From contig NZ_AOIM01000017.1 in the NCBI RefSeq assembly GCF_000337575.1, positions 1 to 64,000 on the forward strand: a stretch of 64,000 bases of DNA, given 5' to 3'. The translations under genes and the position numbers were made by a program. Below, piece by piece: positions 1-8,816 of this stretch. The stretch's first letter is position 1. The number at the start of each line of letters is the position of its first letter. The notes beneath the pieces were generated by a model. The model was not told the DNA's origin, searched no databases, and was given only the letters and a program-made list of their open reading frames with translations. This DNA is from Natrialba hulunbeirensis JCM 10989 (GTDB lineage: Archaea > Halobacteriota > Halobacteria > Halobacteriales > Natrialbaceae).

Positions 1-33
1 CCTCGCGCCATCAGAGATGTGTATAAGAGACAG
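1..33 (+). other. Sequencing adaptor left at contig end (454 A tail plus Tn5 mosaic end)
   Basis: Bases 15-33 are exactly the 19-bp Tn5/Nextera mosaic end (AGATGTGTATAAGAGACAG). Bases 1-14 match the 3' part of the Roche/454 A primer. Together they form the end of a 454-compatible Nextera transposon adaptor. This is library DNA, not chromosome. The genome starts at base 34, inside argS. Confidence 0.95.
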
Positions 34-807
34 GGGCAAACGGGCCAGACACTCCGTCATCCCGCCCAGAACTTGATCGACGACCTCGCTGACGCGGTCG
101 TAGGCCTCCTCGTCGCCCTCCTCGAGTCCCTGCATGATGGCCTCGATTTCCGCTTCGGCGTCTTCGACCTCGTCCTCGGGACCATCCTCGAGGAACGCAT
201 TGCCCTTGCGGTAGTAGCGCACCAGATCGTACTCGATGCGGTCGCGCTCGGGTTCGTCCTCGAGATCCTCCTCGTCAAAGGTCTCGTAGGCCCAGGTGAA
301 CGTCGCGATCTGGCGACCCGCGTCGTTAACGTAGTAGTGGCGCTCCACGTCGTAGCCCGCGGCGTCGAGCAAGTTCGCGACCGCGTCACCGATGATCGGG
401 TTGCGCGCGCGGCCGACGTGGACCGGCCCGGTCGGGTTCGCGCTCGTGTGCTCGACGACGACGGACTCCTCGCGGTCGTCGAGGTGGCCGTAGTCTGCCT
501 CGGTCGCGGTCTCGAGTGTCGTCGCGAGATAGGCGTCACTCGGCAGGAAGTTCAGATACGGTCCCTGTGTCTGCACCGCTGCGACGTAGGTCAGTTCATC
601 CGCGTCGATTTCCTCGGCGAGCTGGCCCGCGACCTGCGGTGGGGCCGCCCCCGCCTCGCCGGCGAGTCGGAACGCCACGCTCGATGCGAGCACGCTCTCG
701 ACGTCTTCCGGCGGTTCTTCGATCCCGAGGTCGTCCGTGGGGTACTCGAGTGCAGCGAGTGCGGACTCGAGTGCACCCTCGACCTCTTCGCGTAGGGCAA
801 GGAACAT
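34..807 (-). CDS. argS: Arginyl-tRNA synthetase, N-terminal part (truncated at contig end)
   Basis: Class I aminoacyl-tRNA synthetase that charges tRNA-Arg with arginine in the cytoplasm. The reverse strand reads from ATG at 807 and is open to the adaptor junction, about 258 residues. The N-terminal tRNA-recognition region comes first, followed by the class I HIGH signature in its archaeal form ([12 protein letters not shown]) near residue 127 and a conserved YYVNDAGRQ segment. The KMSKS loop and the C-terminal anticodon-binding domain are missing because the contig ends, not because the gene is broken. A 15-bp minisatellite lies just upstream, where the promoter should be. Confidence 0.93.
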
Positions 808-861
808 ACCCGCCCGTATTCAGGGCGCAAGTAAAGGAATGTCGGGTTTCGTTGCTGGCGG

Positions 862-1010
862 GTGCTGCGGTTGGGAGTGCTGTAGTTGGAGCGCCGTAGG
901 TGGGGTTGCTGTAGCTGGGGGTGCCGTGGTTGGGGCAGTGCTGTAGCTGGAGTGCTGTGGTTGGGGTACTGTAGCTGGGGGTGCCGTGGTAGGGAGTACC
1001 GTAATTGGGA
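862..1010. repeat. Degenerate 15-bp tandem repeat, about 10 units
   Basis: About ten copies of a 15-bp unit close to GTGCTGTAGCTGGGG run head to tail, with substitutions and one or two short indels. The array lies between argS and cspA, just upstream of argS. The reverse strand can be read as a Pro/Thr/Ala-rich peptide, but nothing else supports a gene there. Confidence 0.8.
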
Positions 1011-1162
1011 GTGAGAGCGAGAACGAGAGTGTAAGCACTGTGTCAGCGTAGCGCCCCTGTCTACACGGAGACGTATCTCTGCAGTGGTGTAGTGTGTTGG
1101 GAAAAGTAAACTTACACGCTATCGTCGGAAGACGACGTCGTGAAGTCGTACGTTAAACGTAC

Positions 1163-1357
1163 TTATGCGCGAACGACGTTCGTTGCGCGGGGACCCTTTG
1201 GGGCCTGTTCAATGTCGAATTCGATTTCGGTCCCTTCCGTCAGATCCTCGCCGCCAACGTCTTCCATGTGGAAGAACACGTCGTCGTCAGCATCCTCTGT
1301 CTCGATGAAACCGTAGCCGCCTGTGTCGTTGAAGAAATCAACAGTACCGTTTGCCAT
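1163..1357 (-). CDS. cspA: Cold-shock domain protein (CspA family)
   Basis: A 64-residue single cold-shock domain protein, expected to bind single-stranded nucleic acid and act as an RNA chaperone. The typical start MANGTVDFFNDTGGYGFIET carries RNP1 (GYGFI). RNP2-like DVFFHMEDV follows, and the chain ends in GPRATNVVRA. The start at 1357 gives the normal family length. Longer in-frame readings would add an atypical hydrophobic leader. A TATA-like box (GGTTTACCC, 1384-1392) sits about 30 bases before the ATG, consistent with a nearly leaderless transcript. It is a stand-alone gene. Confidence 0.95.
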   Translation of the reverse strand: MANGTVDFFNDTGGYGFIETEDADDDVFFHMEDVGGEDLTEGTEIEFDIEQAPKGPRATNVVRA

Positions 1358-1630
1358 TACGACTAAACAAATCCCCGGCACACGGGTAAACCTTCCGTAT
1401 TCGTTTTTAGATTTGAGAACCCAGTATACGAATGTCCACACCATCCCGTATTTGGGGAATGCTTGTCTATCTGTGGTGCTATTCGAGTCATTGTCGCTGT
1501 TCCAGCAGAACGTGGCCTGACTTCTGACGTACCATCGGTTTGCTCACTACGACTGCACCGCTCTGCAAACAATATCAGCCGCAAAATGCGCGAAATCAGC
1601 ACCCGATCGGCCGGCGGGTCGGCAACGTGA

Positions 1631-2341
1631 TTACTCGGTTGGGTCCAGCGGCGAAACGGTGGACTCGAGTTCGTCGCGTTCTGCACGGGCGCGTTCCCGT
1701 GGTGTGTCCACTGCGTCGCCGTGCTCACCGCCGAGTTCGGCCTGCACCTTCTCGACGAGCAGGTCGACCGCCATCCGGTTCGCTCCCTCCGGAATTATCA
1801 CGTCGGCGTCCTTCTTCGTGGGTTCGACGAAGCGCTCGTGCATCGGTTTCACCGTCTCGAGGTACTGATCGATGACGCCCTCGAGTTCCCGTCCGCGTTC
1901 GACCACGTCGCGTTCGATGCGCCGGAGGATGCGCACGTCCGCGTCGGTCATGACGTACACTCGCAGGTCGAGCAGCTCACGAATTTCGTCGTCGTGCAGC
2001 GCGAGGATCCCCTCGAGAACGATCACGTCGGTCGGCTCGACGCGGACGGAGTCGTCGGTGCGGGTGTGGCGCTCGAAGTCGTACTGAGGCATCTCGATGG
2101 GCTGGCCCATGAGCAACGACTCGAGGTGCTCTCGGAGGAGATCCCACTCGAAGGCGTCCGGGTGGTCGTAGTTGACGTCCGCGCGCTCCGCGCGGTCGAG
2201 ATGCGAGAGGTCCTCGTAGTAGTTGTCGATCGGAATGCGGGTGACGGCTTCGCCGACGGTGTCGGCGACCGTTCGGGCGACGGTGGTCTTGCCGGCACCC
2301 GTACCACCGGCGATACCAATAGCGAACGAGGGGATACTCAT
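1631..2341 (-). CDS. udk: Uridine kinase
   Basis: Phosphorylates uridine or cytidine to the monophosphate in pyrimidine salvage. The Walker A loop GGTGAGKTT lies near the N-terminus. It is followed by the DNYYEDLSHL nucleoside-binding region, DHPDAFEWDLL and the VIVLEGILAL Walker B-like strand, all as in the uridine kinase/phosphoribulokinase family. About 236 residues from ATG 2341. An in-frame ATG at 2368 adds nine residues and overlaps the upstream NUDIX stop (TAATG), so it is the alternative start. It is probably cotranscribed with the NUDIX and thrC genes upstream. Confidence 0.92.
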   Translation of the reverse strand: MSIPSFAIGIAGGTGAGKTTVARTVADTVGEAVTRIPIDNYYEDLSHLDRAERADVNYDHPDAFEWDLLREHLESLLMGQPIEMPQYDFERHTRTDDSVRVEPTDVIVLEGILALHDDEIRELLDLRVYVMTDADVRILRRIERDVVERGRELEGVIDQYLETVKPMHERFVEPTKKDADVIIPEGANRMAVDLLVEKVQAELGGEHGDAVDTPRERARAERDELESTVSPLDPTE

Positions 2342-2367
2342 CGTCCGTTGCTGGTCCGTGTTGGTCA

Positions 2368-2964
2368 TTAATCCCGTGATTCGGACTGACTGCCCTGTGT
2401 CGGCAGTTCGGCGGTCCGAGTGCGGGTCGTCGACTGATCAAAAACGGCCGCCGCAGCGCGAAAGCGCTCCTCGTGAACCGGGCGGAACGTTTCCGCTGCC
2501 GCGTCGAACTCGCTGGGCGACCAGAACGCCGCGTCGGTCGCGTCGCTTCCCGCAGTTACGTCGCCGGTGGCCGCCGCGCGCTCGACCACGTAGTACGTCG
2601 TCATCACGTGCTTGCCGTTTCGTGGCGGGAGCGAGACCGCATCGAGAATCTCGAGCGCCGAGGGGTCGACCTCGAGTCCGGTCTCCTCGGCGAGTTCCCG
2701 CGCCGCGGCAGCCTCAGGGGACTCACCAATCTCCATGTGGCCGCCGGGAAGCGTCCACTCGCCGACACCGGGCGGGACCCCGCGTTCGACGCAGAGCACC
2801 GCCGATTCGGCGGTGTCGACGACCGCGACGGTCGCACAGGGGACGGGGTTGTGCCAGACGACGCGCTCGCAGTCGGGACAGTACTTTCGCTCACGGTCCT
2901 CGATCGTGGTCGTCTCGAGTGCATCGCCACACTGGGGACAAAACGCCGGCGGTCGACTGACCAT
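2368..2964 (-). CDS. NUDIX hydrolase with N-terminal zinc ribbon
   Basis: A 198-residue protein that probably hydrolyses a nucleoside diphosphate derivative (NADH pyrophosphatase-like or ADP-ribose-like substrate). Residues 9-32 form a zinc ribbon (C9, C12, C29, C32). The Nudix box GX5EX7REUXEEXGU is intact at about residues 75-97, starting GGHMEIGE and ending RELAEETGL. The C-terminus is acidic. It sits 25 bases downstream of thrC, and its stop overlaps a possible udk start, so the three genes look like an operon. The exact substrate cannot be read from sequence. Confidence 0.9.
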   Translation of the reverse strand: MVSRPPAFCPQCGDALETTTIEDRERKYCPDCERVVWHNPVPCATVAVVDTAESAVLCVERGVPPGVGEWTLPGGHMEIGESPEAAAARELAEETGLEVDPSALEILDAVSLPPRNGKHVMTTYYVVERAAATGDVTAGSDATDAAFWSPSEFDAAAETFRPVHEERFRAAAAVFDQSTTRTRTAELPTQGSQSESRD

Positions 2965-2989
2965 CTACGCGGTCATCGGGGATGGGGGT

Positions 2990-4105
2990 TCAAAGCGTTT
3001 TCAGTCCGCTGCCGGTGAGCGGGACGACCACGTCGTCGTCTTCGGCGAGCGTGCCGTCCTCGCGGTACTGCTGGAGGGCCGCGGGGGCGACGGCGCTCGT
3101 CGGTTCGACGTAGAAGCCGTTTCGATGGAGGCGGTCGAGCGCGGCCTCGATCGGATCGTCGCCGAGCGCGATGGCGTCGCCGTCGGTCTCGCTGATGGCC
3201 TCGATAAGCTGATTCTGCCGCGCAGGGAGTTCGATCTGGATGCCGTCGGCGATGTTGGTTTCGCCGGCAGCATCGTCGTCCGCACCGCCCGTCGGATCGC
3301 CGCCCACAGCCTCGACGATGGGGGCGTGGCCAGCCGCCTGCGCGCCGAGCAGGCGTGGCATCTCGTCGACGATACCGGCCTCGTTCAACAGCGAGAAGCC
3401 GCGGTAGGCGCCGAGTAAGAGCGTTCCGTGGCCGACCGGAAGGACGACCGCGTCGGGGACGGTCCAACCTCGCTGGGCTGCGACTTCGAACGCGAACGTC
3501 ATCGTCCCCGCGTAGAACGCGGGGTTCCAGGCGTGGCTCGCGTACCAGCCGTCGCCCGATTCGACCGCCTCGATACAGGCGTCGGTCACGTCCTGTCTGC
3601 TCCCCTCGATCCGGACCGGGCGGGCGTCGGCGCGCTGGATCGTCATCAGCTTCGACTGCTTGACGTCCGCCGGCACGTAGATATCCGCCTCGAGGCCGGC
3701 GCGAGCCGCGTACGTTGCGATAGCCGCCCCCGCATTCCCCGAGGAGTCCTCGATAATCCGGTCGACACCGAGTTCGACCGCCCGCGAGAGCGTCGTCGTC
3801 GCGCCGCGGTCCTTGAACGACCCCGTTGGAAAGACGTACTCGAGTTTGAACTGTGCGTCCCACTCGTCGTCGTCGACCAGTGGAGTGAACCCCTCGTGGA
3901 AGGTGACGTGGGGTTCGATCGGGAGGAACTCGAAAAAGGTCCAGAGCCCGTCGCTCGTGTCGAGTTGGGAGAGCGGAAGCGGGTCGCCTTCGGGGTGGGG
4001 ACGCTCGCTGAACTCGAGTGCGCGGCCACAGTGGCAGCGCCACGGTTCGTCGGGACCGGCGTCGTACGTGGTTTCGCACGCGGGACAGATGAGGGTGGAT
4101 GTCAT
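2990..4105 (-). CDS. thrC: Threonine synthase (PLP-dependent)
   Basis: Converts O-phosphohomoserine to threonine, the last step of threonine synthesis. It is 371 residues from ATG 4105. A zinc-ribbon-like N-terminus (C7, C10, C24, C26) precedes the fold type II PLP domain. The Schiff-base lysine lies in PTGSFKDRGA (K98), and SSGNAGAAIA is the phosphate/asparagine loop. Longer in-frame upstream residues are Thr/His-rich and unlike the family, so the later ATG is preferred. It is the first gene of a probable thrC-NUDIX-udk operon. Related PLP lyases of this fold exist, but the motifs fit threonine synthase best. Confidence 0.92.
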   Translation of the reverse strand: MTSTLICPACETTYDAGPDEPWRCHCGRALEFSERPHPEGDPLPLSQLDTSDGLWTFFEFLPIEPHVTFHEGFTPLVDDDEWDAQFKLEYVFPTGSFKDRGATTTLSRAVELGVDRIIEDSSGNAGAAIATYAARAGLEADIYVPADVKQSKLMTIQRADARPVRIEGSRQDVTDACIEAVESGDGWYASHAWNPAFYAGTMTFAFEVAAQRGWTVPDAVVLPVGHGTLLLGAYRGFSLLNEAGIVDEMPRLLGAQAAGHAPIVEAVGGDPTGGADDDAAGETNIADGIQIELPARQNQLIEAISETDGDAIALGDDPIEAALDRLHRNGFYVEPTSAVAPAALQQYREDGTLAEDDDVVVPLTGSGLKTL

Positions 4106-4175
4106 GTGCGGTAGGTGGGGTAAGTGGGTTGGATGGACAGTAGCGAGTGTGAGTAGCTGTTGCCGACGCGAGTAA

Positions 4176-5135
4176 TTAGTAGGAATCGATATCGGTGCCG
4201 ACCGAGCAGACGTACTCACCGGTCGCGACCTGTGGGAGTCGGCGGGTGCGCCAGAGGATGCCCTCGTTGTCGGCGGTGACGGTCGCCTTGGTCTCGCCGA
4301 ATGGGGTCGTCACCTCGAAGAGCGTGTCGCCGCGGACGACGCGGTCACCCAGGTCCTTTGCGAAGCTGACGAGGCCGCCGTTCGGCGAGCCGTACTGGTC
4401 GAAGCCGTTGGCGCGAGTCTGGCGCTCGAGTTCGACCGTCCCCTCGAGAAAGTCGTAATGGGTGAGCACGTTGAAGACCCCCTCGACGCCCTTCCGGATG
4501 CTGGTCTCGTCCCAGCCGACGCAGCCGCCGAGTTCGGGGTCGATGGTCGGAATCCCCTCGTCGGGGGCGGCACGAGCGAGCTGGCCGTCGGGGCCCTTCT
4601 GGTCGAGGACGTAGCCACAGCCGAAGGCTTTCGCGAGTTCCAGACAGTCCTGGTGGAGGCGGTGGCGCTTGCCACAGCGAACGCGGACCTCGTTCAGCAT
4701 ACGGCTGGTCGAGCCCTGGTGGAGGTCGAGCACGAGATCAGCGCGTGAGGCCACCTCGAAGGTGGTGGCGGCGATGCGTTCGCTGGAGGTCCCGTTCCCG
4801 TTGCCGGGGTAGGCCCGGTTCATCTTCGTGTCGTCGATCGGGTTCCGATGCTCTGCGACCTGAAACGCGTGATAGTTAACGATGCCGACGATCAGGATCG
4901 TTCCCGAAATCTCCGCGGGATCGAGTTGTGGGACGACCCGTTGTACCACGCCGACGCCGTTGAGTTCGTCGCCGTCGCTTACCGCCTGCATGTACAGCGT
5001 CTTCCCCGAGTGTGCGCCGTTGATGACGGCGACCGGTAGACCGATCGGGCTCCCATCCCGGGTCTCGCCGACCTCGAGACGGCCCGTATCGATCTCTCCG
5101 GGCCCTGCACTCGCCGTTCCGAGCGTCGTCGTCAT
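4176..5135 (-). CDS. Succinylglutamate desuccinylase/aspartoacylase-family metallohydrolase
   Basis: A 319-residue zinc-dependent carboxypeptidase-fold protein of the AstE/AspA group. Visible family features are VINGAHSGKTLYMQAVSDGDELNG (a His plus acidic zinc ligand region, positions about 39-62), the NPIDDTKMNRAYPG stretch, the DLVLDLHQGS strand with a zinc-binding His, and a C-terminal beta domain. These proteins deacylate small amides. Haloarchaea keep several paralogs whose substrates are unknown, so no symbol is given. It is monocistronic between thrC and a divergent small membrane gene. Confidence 0.85.
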   Translation of the reverse strand: MTTTLGTASAGPGEIDTGRLEVGETRDGSPIGLPVAVINGAHSGKTLYMQAVSDGDELNGVGVVQRVVPQLDPAEISGTILIVGIVNYHAFQVAEHRNPIDDTKMNRAYPGNGNGTSSERIAATTFEVASRADLVLDLHQGSTSRMLNEVRVRCGKRHRLHQDCLELAKAFGCGYVLDQKGPDGQLARAAPDEGIPTIDPELGGCVGWDETSIRKGVEGVFNVLTHYDFLEGTVELERQTRANGFDQYGSPNGGLVSFAKDLGDRVVRGDTLFEVTTPFGETKATVTADNEGILWRTRRLPQVATGEYVCSVGTDIDSY

Positions 5136-5232
5136 GTCCCAGTCGACGGACCGGCCGGTCTTTATACTGTCCTTTGATGTCGACTGTCTGGGTGAGTCGA
5201 GTGAGAGACGGAGCGGCGGTTGGATGGCGAAA

Positions 5233-5242
5233 CATAATTATA
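5233..5242 (+). promoter_or_regulatory. TATA box of the 5266 gene
   Basis: The AT-rich box CATAATTATA is centred about 28 bases before ATG 5266. This is the spacing of a leaderless haloarchaeal transcript, and it favours 5266 over the in-frame ATG at 5224. Confidence 0.55.
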
Positions 5243-5265
5243 CAGCACCTACTGTTCGTATACCA

Positions 5266-5484
5266 ATGGGTTCTGGACAGGAATTGAGTGATCGTCTTGA
5301 GCTGGCAGGACCGATACTCGTCGGAATCCTGGCAGTCCTCTTCGTGTATCTGATACTGGCGTCGCGAACCGGCGGGATGCAGTGGGTGGTGAGCATCGCC
5401 TCGTTCGCGCTCACGCTCTTCGTCATCTATCTGTTCTACCGACTCGTAATCGCCGTCGAGGAAATCGCTGCGAAACTAGAGTAG
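5266..5484 (+). CDS. Small two-helix membrane protein
   Basis: A 72-residue protein of unknown function. Two hydrophobic helices (around residues 13-33 and 37-57) are joined by a short RTGG turn and followed by an acidic tail (VEEIAAKLE). The start at ATG 5266 is supported by a TATA box 28 bases upstream. The last nine bases overlap the 3' end of the convergent SpoIIM-type gene. I do not recognise a specific family. Confidence 0.75.
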   Translation: MGSGQELSDRLELAGPILVGILAVLFVYLILASRTGGMQWVVSIASFALTLFVIYLFYRLVIAVEEIAAKLE

Positions 5485-7011
5485 CAGGTCGTAGTAGTAT
5501 GGACTCACGAACCCCTCGATGATACCCGCGACCAGAAGCAGGAGTCCGACACCCACGAGTACCCAGAACGCCCGCTCGAGTTCGTCCGCAAACGCGACCC
5601 GCGTGGTCCGCCCGCGGAACGCCCGCCAGCCGGTGAGTCCCAGCGTGACCCCGACTGCGGTCGCGATGAAGATCGCCGGAATCTCGAAGATTCCGTGGGG
5701 AACGACGAAGGCCACGAGTTCCATCAGTTCGGCCTCTGTGCGGGCGATAACCCCCATGTAGACGCCGTTGAACACCAGCGAAACGATCGCCGGGATCACG
5801 AGTGCGAGGCCGCTGAACGCCGTCGTAATCGCGACCAGCCAGTTGTTCCCGAAGAACTCGAGTGCGGCCGCCGGCGCGATGTGGCCCTCGAGTCGGGCCG
5901 CGATCGAGGTCTCAATGCCGGCGTCGACCAGCGGCGCGCCAGCGCGCCAGCCGATCCAGAAGCTGGCGACCGCGAGAACGACGACTCCCGCGTGGAGCAG
6001 CGGGGTGTCGCGGACGTAGGCCACCATCTCGCGCCAGCCACGGCCGACGCCGCCGCGGAACTGGGTCCAGAGGGAGTGGTCGGGCATCTCGGGCGGCTCG
6101 AGTCGGCCACGGTAGTTGACGTACAGCGCCATTTTCAGCAGGTCGAGCGCCGGCAGGAGGACGATCATCGTCACGAGCGACGTGAACGCGACGACCTCGA
6201 CGAGCAACAGGATACTCGAGAGAACCCCGACGACGAGGAACGACCCAATCGAGAGCGCGTAGTAGAACACTGCGTCGACTGGCCGGGCGCGGATGAAGCC
6301 GGCGGTACTCGAGAGCGACCCCAGCACGCCCGTGTCGTCGGCGACGACGGCGACCGGTGCGAACGCGAACAGCGCGCGGACTGCGGCCAAGAGGACGGCG
6401 ACGACGAGGAGCGCGAGGAGCACGGCGGGGACGGCGACGACCGACGTGCCGGTGAGCGCCGAAACTGTGCCAACGGTGGCGACGAGACCGACGGTGGCCG
6501 CACCGAGGATGCCAATCCAGAGGACGAGTTCGAGCAGCACCAGCCCGAGCAGGCGCAGCCAGTAGCGACGAGCGCCTGCGAGGGCAGCAATCATCCCGCG
6601 GTCGTTGCGAGTGCGACCGTAGCAGGCACTGAGCTGTGCTGCCGTCGTGACCGCGTAAAGGACGAACGCGAGGACGACCGTGAGGATGATCGATCCGAAA
6701 ATCAGGAGGACAGTCGTCGGCGTGAGCAGCAACTCGATGAGCGGTTCGAACTGACTGACCCACTGTTCGACGGCTTCCTCGCTGGCCTCAGGCCCGGGCA
6801 TGGCTCCCGGGTCGGTTTCCTGGGCGAACGAGATGATGGACTCGAGTCGACCGCTGAGGCTGAGATACAGAATCCCGATCAGCGCGGCGATCATGGGTAC
6901 GACTCGGATGATCGCGGGGAGTGCGGCCCCGAGGAAGTACACGGGAAGCAGATCCCCTGGGCGACGCCGGAGCGCTGCGACGACGGCGGTGACGGAGTCG
7001 GACAGTGACAT
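5476..7011 (-). CDS. Stage II sporulation protein M-type (DUF95) multi-pass membrane protein
   Basis: A 511-residue polytopic membrane protein. The N-terminal half has several long hydrophobic helices, including a Leu/Val-rich pair around residues 95-215. The C-terminal half carries the SpoIIM/DUF95 hallmarks: a SLVFNGVYMGVI helix, the VPHGIFEIPAIFIA motif, and a last helix before PYYYDLLL. In bacteria SpoIIM works in engulfment. In archaea the family is common and its role unknown, although other members often sit near membrane-remodelling genes. No such neighbours are seen here. It converges with the preceding small gene, overlapping by nine bases. Confidence 0.85.
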   Translation of the reverse strand: MSLSDSVTAVVAALRRRPGDLLPVYFLGAALPAIIRVVPMIAALIGILYLSLSGRLESIISFAQETDPGAMPGPEASEEAVEQWVSQFEPLIELLLTPTTVLLIFGSIILTVVLAFVLYAVTTAAQLSACYGRTRNDRGMIAALAGARRYWLRLLGLVLLELVLWIGILGAATVGLVATVGTVSALTGTSVVAVPAVLLALLVVAVLLAAVRALFAFAPVAVVADDTGVLGSLSSTAGFIRARPVDAVFYYALSIGSFLVVGVLSSILLLVEVVAFTSLVTMIVLLPALDLLKMALYVNYRGRLEPPEMPDHSLWTQFRGGVGRGWREMVAYVRDTPLLHAGVVVLAVASFWIGWRAGAPLVDAGIETSIAARLEGHIAPAAALEFFGNNWLVAITTAFSGLALVIPAIVSLVFNGVYMGVIARTEAELMELVAFVVPHGIFEIPAIFIATAVGVTLGLTGWRAFRGRTTRVAFADELERAFWVLVGVGLLLLVAGIIEGFVSPYYYDLLL

Positions 7012-7080
7012 CGCTATGGGCGGCTTTCGGACCAGTATCAGTTAAGTGAACCTGTCGGAACCGAACAGCGTGTCCGACAA

Positions 7081-7359
7081 TCAGTTGAACGTGCGGTCCT
7101 CGAACCCGTCCTCGGACTCGGTGTCGTCGCGGTTGCCGGAGAGCCGCGGGGGGAACCCGCCCGTGAGGATAACAGCGACGACGATGAGCGCGGCCGCGAG
7201 AACGACGTAATCGGCGCTTGGCTCGTAGCCGGCGAGGCTAGCTCCGGTCGAAATGACGAACATTGTGACCGCGAAGACGACGGTTGCGATCAGACCGATG
7301 ACGAGGATTCCGATAACGCTCGCGAGGAGGCCCTTCGTGATGGACTGGATGGATGCCAT
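7081..7359 (-). CDS. Small membrane protein, two helices
   Basis: About 92 residues from ATG 7359. An N-terminal amphipathic start (MASIQSITKG) leads into two hydrophobic helices (roughly residues 10-35 and 47-67), then a polar acidic tail ending DRTFN. A longer reading to 7419 adds a polar stretch that looks non-coding. No function can be assigned. It lies just upstream of the SpoIIM-type gene on the same strand, so cotranscription is possible. Confidence 0.75.
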   Translation of the reverse strand: MASIQSITKGLLASVIGILVIGLIATVVFAVTMFVISTGASLAGYEPSADYVVLAAALIVVAVILTGGFPPRLSGNRDDTESEDGFEDRTFN

Positions 7360-7492
7360 TGTGGGCCGATTTGGAGCCACCGTACGTAGTGATTGTGACA
7401 TCCCGTGAGTTTCACGCAACGCAACAGTCGCCGAATCAGCGGCGAGCGTCTGCCACGGCGAGGTTTACAGGACTACTCCGCTTACCACCGCT

Positions 7493-8698
7493 ATGGTCAC
7501 CACACTCTCCGCCGAGCGTCTCGCGGAACTGCAAGACGCGGGCGAATCGTTCGCGCTCGTCGATACCCGCCCCGAAGATAGCTACGAGGCCTGGCGCGTG
7601 CCCGGTGCGCTCAACTTCCCGTTCGGCCCAGAGGAGGAACTCGACGAGAACGGCCAACTCGAGTCGTTCAAAGAAACAGTCGGCGACGCTGAGCGCGTAA
7701 TCACCATCTGTGGAAAGGGAATCTCGTCGGGGAATCTCGCGACCCAACTCGAGTCCGCTACGGACGAGTACGAGGTGCAGACGGTCGACGGCGGAATGGA
7801 AGGCTGGAGCGGCGTCTACGACTACGTCGATCTGAGCGACGAGATTGAAGCGGACGGCCTTACGGTCGTGCAACTCCAGCGCCGCGCGAAGGGCTGTCTC
7901 GGCTACCTCGTCGGCTGCGTTGAGACTAACGAGGCCGTCGTCGTCGATCCCACCGCCGACATCGACGAGTTCGAAATCGCGGCCGGCGACGCCGGCCTCT
8001 CCATCGTCGGCATCATCGACACGCACGTCCACGCCGACCACATCTCGGGCGGCCGGGACCTCGCAGACAGCCTCGACGTCCCCTACTACCTCGGCGCGCG
8101 TGCCGAAGAGCGCGGCGTCGAGGTCGAGTTCACGGCGCTCGAGCGAAACGAGGTCCTCGAGGTCGGCTCCCTCGAGATCAAGGCACTCGCCACACCCGGC
8201 CACACCAGCGAGATGCTCACCCTCCTCGTCGACGCCGCTGCACTCCTGACCGCCGACACGCTGCACGTCGACTCGACGGGACGGACCGAACTCGAGTTCA
8301 ACGAAGATAGCAAGGCGCAGCACGCTTCGGAGGATTCGAACGGTGAAACCGTGAGAGAGGGTGAGAAGGGCGCGCGGATGCTCTACGAGACGCTCCACCG
8401 AACGATCCTGGCGGAACCCGAGCGCCTCGCGGTCCTGCCGGGTCACGTGACCGTCACCGAGGAGGGCGAGTTCGAGCACGGCTCCCCTGGCGAGCCGATT
8501 ATGACCACTGTCCGTGCGGCGCGGACCGGGATCGACCTACTCGATCTGGACGAGGAGGCGTTCGTCGAGCGCATGGCCGACGCCGGCGAGAAGCCAGCGA
8601 ACTACGAGGAGATCATCGACCGCAACCGTGGAGAACTGGACCTGCCGCCCGAGGAGCGAGTCGAACTCGAGATGGGGCCGAACAACTGTTCGGCGTGA
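7493..8698 (+). CDS. Rhodanese - metallo-beta-lactamase fusion (persulfide dioxygenase/glyoxalase II-like)
   Basis: A 401-residue sulfur-metabolism enzyme. Residues 1-115 are a rhodanese domain with the CH2A-type entry LVDTRPEDSY and a catalytic cysteine in ITICGKGISSG (C73). The rest is a metallo-beta-lactamase hydrolase with THVHADH (metal ligands) and later ATPGHTSEM and LLTADTLHVD ligands. This order matches rhodanese/glyoxalase II-like proteins and persulfide dioxygenases, which handle glutathione persulfide or other low-molecular-weight persulfides. Haloarchaea use gamma-glutamylcysteine, so the real thiol substrate is inferred only. It is transcribed alone, diverging from the small membrane gene at 7359. 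Confidence 0.9.
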   Translation: MVTTLSAERLAELQDAGESFALVDTRPEDSYEAWRVPGALNFPFGPEEELDENGQLESFKETVGDAERVITICGKGISSGNLATQLESATDEYEVQTVDGGMEGWSGVYDYVDLSDEIEADGLTVVQLQRRAKGCLGYLVGCVETNEAVVVDPTADIDEFEIAAGDAGLSIVGIIDTHVHADHISGGRDLADSLDVPYYLGARAEERGVEVEFTALERNEVLEVGSLEIKALATPGHTSEMLTLLVDAAALLTADTLHVDSTGRTELEFNEDSKAQHASEDSNGETVREGEKGARMLYETLHRTILAEPERLAVLPGHVTVTEEGEFEHGSPGEPIMTTVRAARTGIDLLDLDEEAFVERMADAGEKPANYEEIIDRNRGELDLPPEERVELEMGPNNCSA

Positions 8699-8816
8699 GG
8701 GTGGTGTCCCACCGTTATGGAACCCAAAGCGAACGGTCTGCAACCGGCTTCGAAGGAGAGTCAGTGGGAGAACGGATGCAGGCGATTTCAGACAGTTTCA
8801 GATGGTTTCAGAGGGT

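Noticed and set aside
820-1038. Reverse-strand open frame of 72 residues, Pro/Thr/Ala-rich with a hydrophobic start
   Set aside because: It is made almost entirely of the 15-bp repeat, which stays open because its length is a multiple of three. No start signal or family resemblance.
1149-1163. Near-palindrome GTACGTTAAACGTAC after cspA as a terminator
   Set aside because: One mismatch at the centre, no T tract, and archaeal termination does not need a hairpin, so support is too weak to list.
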